Below, piece after piece: positions 14,048 through 17,469 of a stretch of DNA of 17,469 nt. Each line of letters opens with the position of its first letter. Position 1 is the first letter of the stretch. The DNA lies in NCBI GenBank assembly GCA_030039865.1, contig JASHUS010000097.1:1-17469 (forward strand). Reading direction: 5' to 3'. The position numbers and the translations under genes were made by a program. This DNA is from Thermoplasmata archaeon. Lineage in GTDB: Archaea > Thermoplasmatota > Thermoplasmata > Lutacidiplasmatales > UBA184. Under the pieces are notes generated by a model. It was not told where the DNA came from. It saw nothing but the letters and a program-made list of their open reading frames with translations, and made no database searches.

Positions 14048-14422
14048 ATGCCGTTGAGACCGGTTTCCGTCGCGGTCGCCGTGACCGACCGCCACCAGGC
14101 GGCGAAATGGTACGTCGAGACCCTCGGGTTCAAGGTCTTCGACGACGACCCGGAGCACTGGACGACCGTCGGGGACAAGTCCGGGAAGTTCCGCTTCCAC
14201 TTGTGCGAGGTGGGTGGTCGGCCGGGCAAGAAACCTCCCAAATCCGAAGTCGGGAACACGGGCATCTTGCTGCTCGTGACCGGTGAACCGTTCGGCCGCG
14301 CCTGCGCCCGCCTGAAGCGCAACGGCGTCCGGTTCTCGGTCCCGCCGAAGAAGATGCCGTGGGGCTGGGTGGCGAAGTTCCTCGACCCGGACGGCAACGA
14401 GTTCTGGCTCAATCCCGGGTGA
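14048..14422 (+). CDS. VOC (glyoxalase/dioxygenase) superfamily protein
   Basis: A 124-residue single-module vicinal oxygen chelate protein. Such proteins bind a divalent metal and act as glyoxalases, dioxygenases, epimerases or resistance proteins. It opens VSVAVAVTDRHQAAKWYVETLGF, the first beta-alpha unit, and closes with KFLDPDGNEFWL, whose E118 is the usual metal-ligand position; H51 in FRFHLCE is another ligand candidate. The expected early histidine of glyoxalase I is not visible, so I do not assign a reaction. The ATG at 14048 starts directly at the first strand. It stands alone between tRNA-Tyr and the membrane protein gene, each with its own promoter-like site. Confidence 0.8.
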   Translation: MPLRPVSVAVAVTDRHQAAKWYVETLGFKVFDDDPEHWTTVGDKSGKFRFHLCEVGGRPGKKPPKSEVGNTGILLLVTGEPFGRACARLKRNGVRFSVPPKKMPWGWVAKFLDPDGNEFWLNPG

Positions 14423-14445
14423 GGAGCGGTCCCGCGTCCGACGGG

Positions 14446-14454
14446 ACTTAAGAA
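14446..14454 (+). promoter_or_regulatory. TATA-like box of the DUF6159-like gene
   Basis: ACTTAAGAA is centred about 32 bases before the ATG at 14482, so the gene probably has its own start with a short leader. Confidence 0.5.
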
Positions 14455-14481
14455 GCGGAGCGTTTCGCGGTCGGTCGACCC

Positions 14482-15354
14482 ATGCCCGGCACGTTCTCCG
14501 ACTCCTGGAAGCTCACCAAGAACGCCTTCGGCATGATCCGCCAAGATCGGGCGCTGCTGATCTTCCCGCTGGTCGCCGGCCTCGCGATCCTGGGCGTGCT
14601 CGCGCTCCTCGCGGTCGGGATGTTCTTCCTCATCCTTCCGCCGCTCGCGACGGGCACGTTCACCTCGGGGTACGAGGCGCTCGCGGTCGTGCTGTTCCTG
14701 CTCGCGTACTTCGCGATGACGTTCCTCGGCGTCTACGGCACGGCCGCGCTGGTCGGCGCGGCGACCCTGAAGCTCAACGGCGGCCAACCGACGACCGCCG
14801 ACGGCTGGCGGATCGCCCGGCAGCACCTCCCCGCGTTGCTCGCGTGGGCGGCCCTCACCGCCACCGTGGGGCTCGTCATCCAGGCGATCCAGAGCCGAGT
14901 CCGGGGCGTCGGGGGCCTGGTCATTGCGGGCGTCGCCGGCGCGTCGTGGGCGCTCTTGACCTACTTCATCATCCCGGTGCTGCTCTTCGAGCATCAGGGC
15001 GCCTGGAAGTCGTTGACCCGGTCGGGGAAGTTGTTCATCTCGAGCTTCGGCCGGTCGCTGATCTCCAACTTCGCGGTCGCGCTCATCGTCGGCGGCGGGA
15101 TCTTCCTCGCGTTCATCCTGCTCATCGTCGGCTGGGTGCTTACCGCGACGTCGCTCTACCTCGGGATCGGCGTCATCGTCGCCGCGCTCGCGATCGGGGC
15201 GATCCTCGTGCTCATCGGGACGGCCGCCGAGGCGATCCTGCGGGCGGCGCTCTACCGGTACGCGACGACGGGCAAGATCGATCCCGACCTGCTCCCGGCC
15301 GGCTACGCCGCGCCCCCGCCGCCGCCCCCGCCCGGCTCCGCGCCCCTGCCCTGA
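14482..15354 (+). CDS. Six-helix membrane protein, DUF6159-like
   Basis: The 290-residue protein is mostly hydrophobic, with about six predicted membrane segments near residues 24-55, 64-92, 117-137, 142-168, 193-220 and 223-255. The N-terminal stretch FSDSWKLTKNAFGMIRQDR and the loop EHQGAWKSLTRSGKLF resemble the DUF6159 family, whose function is unknown. The chain ends in a proline-rich tail with seven consecutive prolines, probably exposed on one side of the membrane. ATG 14482 precedes the amphipathic start and follows a TATA-like site. The stop lies 11 bases from the 3' end of the convergent tRNA-Gly. No transport or catalytic motif is visible. Confidence 0.75.
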   Translation: MPGTFSDSWKLTKNAFGMIRQDRALLIFPLVAGLAILGVLALLAVGMFFLILPPLATGTFTSGYEALAVVLFLLAYFAMTFLGVYGTAALVGAATLKLNGGQPTTADGWRIARQHLPALLAWAALTATVGLVIQAIQSRVRGVGGLVIAGVAGASWALLTYFIIPVLLFEHQGAWKSLTRSGKLFISSFGRSLISNFAVALIVGGGIFLAFILLIVGWVLTATSLYLGIGVIVAALAIGAILVLIGTAAEAILRAALYRYATTGKIDPDLLPAGYAAPPPPPPPGSAPLP

Positions 15355-15365
15355 CGACGCGGGGA

Positions 15366-15437
15366 TGCGGTTGTCGGGATTCGAACCCGAGTAGGTAGCT
15401 TGGGAAGCTACCGTCCTAACCACTAGACCACAACCGC
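15366..15437 (-). tRNA. tRNA-Gly (CCC)
   Basis: On the minus strand the acceptor GCGGTTG pairs perfectly with CAACCGC, with discriminator A at 15366. The anticodon arm is GTAGC-TTCCCAA-GCTAC with anticodon CCC, and the T arm is TCGGG-TTCGAAT-CCCGA. There is no intron and CCA is not encoded. The gene has a TATA element 24 bases upstream. Confidence 0.95.
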
Positions 15438-15439
15438 GC

Positions 15440-15456
15440 GGTCCTCCCGGAGGACC
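15440..15456. repeat. Perfect inverted repeat at the tRNA-Gly transcription start region
   Basis: GGTCCTC-CCG-GAGGACC forms a 7-bp perfect inverted repeat between the tRNA-Gly promoter element and the mature 5' end, so it covers the expected initiation site. It may be a leader hairpin or a binding site; chance in GC-rich DNA is also possible. Confidence 0.45.
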
Positions 15457-15461
15457 CCTGC

Positions 15462-15477
15462 CTCTTACGCTTTGTCG
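15462..15477 (-). promoter_or_regulatory. BRE/TATA element of tRNA-Gly
   Basis: On the minus strand CGACAAAGCGTAAGAG ends 24 bases before the tRNA, matching the tRNA-Tyr element except for one missing T. Confidence 0.75.
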
Positions 15478-15489
15478 CGCCGGGTCCGC

Positions 15490-15978
15490 TCAGAGGTGCA
15501 GTCCGACCGATTCGGACGGGATCGTCGGAGTGCCGGCGAGCAGTTCCCGGTTCGAGACGATCTGTTCCGCGACCGGGCTGGCGAACCCGGTCCGGAGGAG
15601 GACCCGGCGGGCCCGCGCGACGTTGGTCGTCGAGATCGCGACGAGCGGCTGGTTCCCCTCCCGGGCGACGAGGATCGCGACGCTCGAGACGTTCACCTTC
15701 GCATTCGCGAGCGCGTCGAGCACCGCGAGGAAGCTGCCCGCGCGGTCCTCGAGCCGGACGGCGAGGATCTCGCGCACTTCGGGCCGATAACCGGCGCGGC
15801 TCAGGAGCTGGGCGGCCCGGTCCGGCGCATTGACGATGAGTCGGACGCGGCCGACGCGGCCCGTCGAGTCGACGCTGATCGCCGCGACGTTGATCCGCTC
15901 CTGCGCCAGGATCCGGGCGACCCCGGCGAGCGTGCCGGGGCGGTTCGAGAGCGTGAGCGCGATCTCCTTGAGGGCCAT
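15490..15978 (-). CDS. Tandem ACT-domain protein
   Basis: ACT domains bind amino acids or other small ligands and regulate enzymes or transcription. The 162-residue protein consists of two ACT modules: about 3-75, beginning KEIALTLSNRPGTLAGVARI with the ligand-site NRPG turn, and about 76-150, with RLEDRAGSFLAVLDALANA and VNVSSVAIL. No enzymatic or DNA-binding domain is attached, so it probably acts in trans on an unseen partner. The start is ATG 15978, because the frame upstream (to 16062) bears no family similarity and crosses the predicted promoter. Its stop lies 12 bases before the tRNA-Gly promoter element, so readthrough into the tRNA is possible. The ligand cannot be told from the sequence. 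Confidence 0.85.
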   Translation of the reverse strand: MALKEIALTLSNRPGTLAGVARILAQERINVAAISVDSTGRVGRVRLIVNAPDRAAQLLSRAGYRPEVREILAVRLEDRAGSFLAVLDALANAKVNVSSVAILVAREGNQPLVAISTTNVARARRVLLRTGFASPVAEQIVSNRELLAGTPTIPSESVGLHL

Positions 15979-16009
15979 GCCGTCTGGAGTTCCCCGAAAA
16001 GTCGCGAGG

Positions 16010-16018
16010 CTTAAGGTG
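16010..16018 (-). promoter_or_regulatory. TATA-like box of the ACT gene
   Basis: On the minus strand ACCTTAAGC is centred about 35 bases before the ATG at 15978. A transcript from here would carry a leader of roughly ten bases. Confidence 0.45.
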
Positions 16019-16050
16019 CGAGGGGCGGGCGCGACCGCTCCTTCGCGCAC

Positions 16051-16060
16051 ATATTTATAC
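16051..16060 (+). promoter_or_regulatory. Strong TATA box of the pilin-like gene
   Basis: ATATTTATAC is the most A/T-rich site in the window. Transcription about 26 bases downstream would start near 16082 and leave a leader of roughly 35 bases before ATG 16116. The element is nearly symmetric and also reads as TATA on the minus strand. Confidence 0.75.
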
Positions 16061-16084
16061 ACGAATCGGGCCTAATTCTCGATA

Positions 16085-16105
16085 CACGGCGCCTCCGGCG
16101 CCGTG
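16085..16105 (+). promoter_or_regulatory. 5' UTR hairpin of the pilin-like gene
   Basis: CACGGCGCC-TCC-GGCGCCGTG is a perfect 9-bp GC-rich stem with a three-base loop. It begins a few bases after the predicted transcription start and ends ten bases before the ATG. It could stabilise the message, affect ribosome loading or bind a regulator. Confidence 0.6.
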
Positions 16106-16115
16106 GATCCATCGG

Positions 16116-17225
16116 ATGGGCGGAGCGAAGGTTCAGCGGTCGGGCCGTCGCTATCGTCGCGCCCGCCGGTTGCGCGAGTCCCGGCGGGGGGTCGTCGCGG
16201 TCATCGGCACCCTGCTCGCGCTCCTCGTCTTTTTTGCGCTCTTCGGCATCTTCCTGACGCAGTACGTGCCGCTGTGGATGACCGACAACGAGGCCGCGTT
16301 CACGAGCGAAGCGGCGACGTCGTTCGCCCAGCTGAAGTCGTACGTCGACTCGCAGTACCTGATCGGCGGTCCCTCCGTCTACGGCACGCCGTTCACGCTG
16401 AGCTCCCAGGGGGTGCCCCTCATCGCCCAGCCGACGCAGGGGACGCTCCAGTTCATCCCCACCGCCTGCCCGGGCGGCTTCCAGATCAAGAGCACGTCGA
16501 ACCCGCACCTCCCGAGCTACGACTACGGCCAGCCCGCGAACTCGACGTACTGCGCGTTCGAGAACGTGACGCTCTCCTCGGGCCCGGGCGGTTCGGGCTA
16601 CTACTCCCAGCATCTCGCCTCGGGCTACCTGCAGATGCTCCTCCCCAACCGGTACTTCAACGGCCAGACGTTCTACTACGAGAACGACGGGGTCGTCCAG
16701 AGCCAGGGCGGCTCGCAGGAGGTCATGCTCGTCGCGCCGCCGTTCAACGTCACCACGGTCGCCGGGAACACCTCGCTCACGACGAGCTACCTCGACATGA
16801 TCGGCAACGCGTCGACGATCATCGGGCAGGGCTCGCAGCAGGTCTTCAGCCACCTGCGCTACGCCCAGACCATCGCCTCCGAGGGACGGCTCACGAGCAG
16901 TGGCGCGACGATCGGGAACTCGCTCAACGTCACGTTCGAGGTCGGCACCGCGAACCCCTGCGCGTGGCAGAAGACGCTGATGTCGGCGATGAACGTGAGC
17001 GGCATCACGCGCCTGTCGTCGACCCAATCGCCGACGGCCGGGGTGTCGAGCTACAACTACGACGTGCCCGGTACGACGAACGTCACCCTCCCGCTCGCCC
17101 ATTCCGTCGTCTGCTCGGCCGCGAGCGGGGTGACGACGCTCATCGCGATCAACCTCTACTACATCGACTACGCCACGGTCTTCTCGGCGGGTGTCCAGAT
17201 CACCATCGGCATCGGAGGCACGTAA
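16116..17225 (+). CDS. Large type IV pilin-like surface protein
   Basis: The 369-residue protein has a strongly basic N-terminus, then RRGVVAVIGTLLALLVFF from residue 23. This fits an archaeal class III (prepilin-type) signal with likely cleavage after G25 and one hydrophobic helix (26-54). The rest is a Ser/Thr/Tyr/Gly-rich extracellular-type domain with eight N-X-S/T sequons (N142, N150, N211, N218, N231, N271, N293, N322) and four cysteines (118, 146, 282, 333) that could form two disulfides. It is much longer than ordinary pilins, so it may be a tip, minor or adhesive subunit. The ATG at 16116 is preceded by a strong TATA box and a leader hairpin. A possible secretion ATPase starts seven bases after the stop. 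A simple membrane-anchored secreted protein is the alternative. Confidence 0.75.
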   Translation: MGGAKVQRSGRRYRRARRLRESRRGVVAVIGTLLALLVFFALFGIFLTQYVPLWMTDNEAAFTSEAATSFAQLKSYVDSQYLIGGPSVYGTPFTLSSQGVPLIAQPTQGTLQFIPTACPGGFQIKSTSNPHLPSYDYGQPANSTYCAFENVTLSSGPGGSGYYSQHLASGYLQMLLPNRYFNGQTFYYENDGVVQSQGGSQEVMLVAPPFNVTTVAGNTSLTTSYLDMIGNASTIIGQGSQQVFSHLRYAQTIASEGRLTSSGATIGNSLNVTFEVGTANPCAWQKTLMSAMNVSGITRLSSTQSPTAGVSSYNYDVPGTTNVTLPLAHSVVCSAASGVTTLIAINLYYIDYATVFSAGVQITIGIGGT

Positions 17226-17232
17226 CGGTCCC

Positions 17233-17469
17233 ATGGCGTCGAGCCGACTCCGCGTAAAGATCCCGCGGACCCCGGGCGCCACCTCGGCGACCCCCGAGGC
17301 GAGTCCGACCGCTCCCCCGACCGCCCCGGGCGAAGGCGAGGGGAACGCCGACCTCCCCGGGACGTTCATCACGGCGATGCCCCCGCTCCCCGAGCCGTCG
17401 ATGAAGGAGCTCGAGGTCCGGGCGGTCAACCCCCCGTACTCCTACTCGCGGGTCAGCTACAACGACCGG
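17233..17469 (+). CDS. N-terminal fragment, possible type II/IV secretion-system ATPase
   Basis: An open frame of 79 codons runs from ATG 17233 to the right edge, starting seven bases after the pilin-like stop. The first 45 residues are low-complexity, rich in Pro, Thr, Ala and Gly. The segment KELEVRAVNPPYSYSRVSYN at the edge resembles the region that precedes the ATPase domain in archaeal GspE/VirB11-type (pilus assembly) ATPases, where a PPY(A/S)Y motif is common. The catalytic P-loop would lie beyond the window, so the identity is an inference from this short match and from the pilin-like neighbour. That it is a real gene is supported by its position, ATG start and continuous frame. Confidence 0.55.
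   Translation, partial: MASSRLRVKIPRTPGATSATPEASPTAPPTAPGEGEGNADLPGTFITAMPPLPEPSMKELEVRAVNPPYSYSRVSYNDR

Noticed and set aside
13969..15423. Minus-strand frame of about 480 codons spanning both tRNA ends, the VOC gene and the membrane protein
   Set aside because: It crosses parts of two tRNA genes and is antisense to two genes with family support.
15490..16062. Longer ACT-protein start beginning MYKYVREG at 16062
   Set aside because: The extra 28 residues have no ACT similarity and would be encoded across the predicted promoter at 16010-16018.

Overview
The window reads as a GC-rich archaeal chromosome segment, most likely from a member of Thermoplasmatota (Thermoplasmata and relatives). 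The archaeal calls rest on an RpoK-type RNA polymerase subunit, a DUF357 protein, a TRAX/translin-like nuclease, an archaeal-type UMP kinase, a two-subunit-style transketolase, a mevalonate-diphosphate-decarboxylase family enzyme, a tricorn-factor-like M1 aminopeptidase, a tRNA intron at the 37/38 position, and TATA boxes placed for leaderless transcripts. A 5S rRNA gene standing alone with its own promoter fits the unlinked rRNA genes known in Thermoplasmata. The lineage is an inference; I could not run a phylogeny. Gene density is very high, no intergenic stretch exceeds 300 bases, GTG and TTG starts are common, and I see no insertion sequence, CRISPR array or prophage.

Layout. 1-4621: the end of rpoK (+) faces a six-gene minus-strand cluster, read in transcription order as nfo (endonuclease IV), a transketolase C-terminal-half protein, transaldolase, DUF357, a TRAX-like RNase and MTA phosphorylase. 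4685-4807: 5S rRNA on the minus strand. 4957-8938: M1 aminopeptidase (+), a PaaI-type thioesterase (-) and a mevalonate-pathway decarboxylase-family gene (+). 8976-10611: a PaaA-like diiron oxygenase subunit and an enoyl-CoA hydratase (-). 10698-13799: rpiA (-) divergent from pyrH, then adk and a leucine-carboxyl-methyltransferase-like gene (+). 13876-15437: intron-containing tRNA-Tyr, a VOC protein, a six-helix DUF6159-like membrane protein and tRNA-Gly(CCC). 15490-17469: a tandem ACT protein (-), then a large N-glycosylation-site-rich pilin-like protein and the start of what may be its secretion ATPase (+).

How it works together. Transaldolase, the transketolase half and RpiA belong to the non-oxidative pentose phosphate pathway, which supplies the ribose used by the nucleotide enzymes PyrH, Adk and MTAP. 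PaaI, PaaA and enoyl-CoA hydratase lie within 3.3 kb and may form a small aromatic or acyl-CoA oxidation module, although the other epoxidase subunits are absent here. The right edge begins a type IV pilus-like surface system.

Most notable: the transketolase half has lost several hallmark active-site residues and lacks its partner next door; the decarboxylase homologue has altered phosphate-binding positions; the two tRNA genes share an almost identical promoter element at identical spacing; pyrH and adk have palindromic TATA elements at leaderless spacing; and the pilin-like gene has a perfect 9-bp hairpin in its short predicted 5' UTR.
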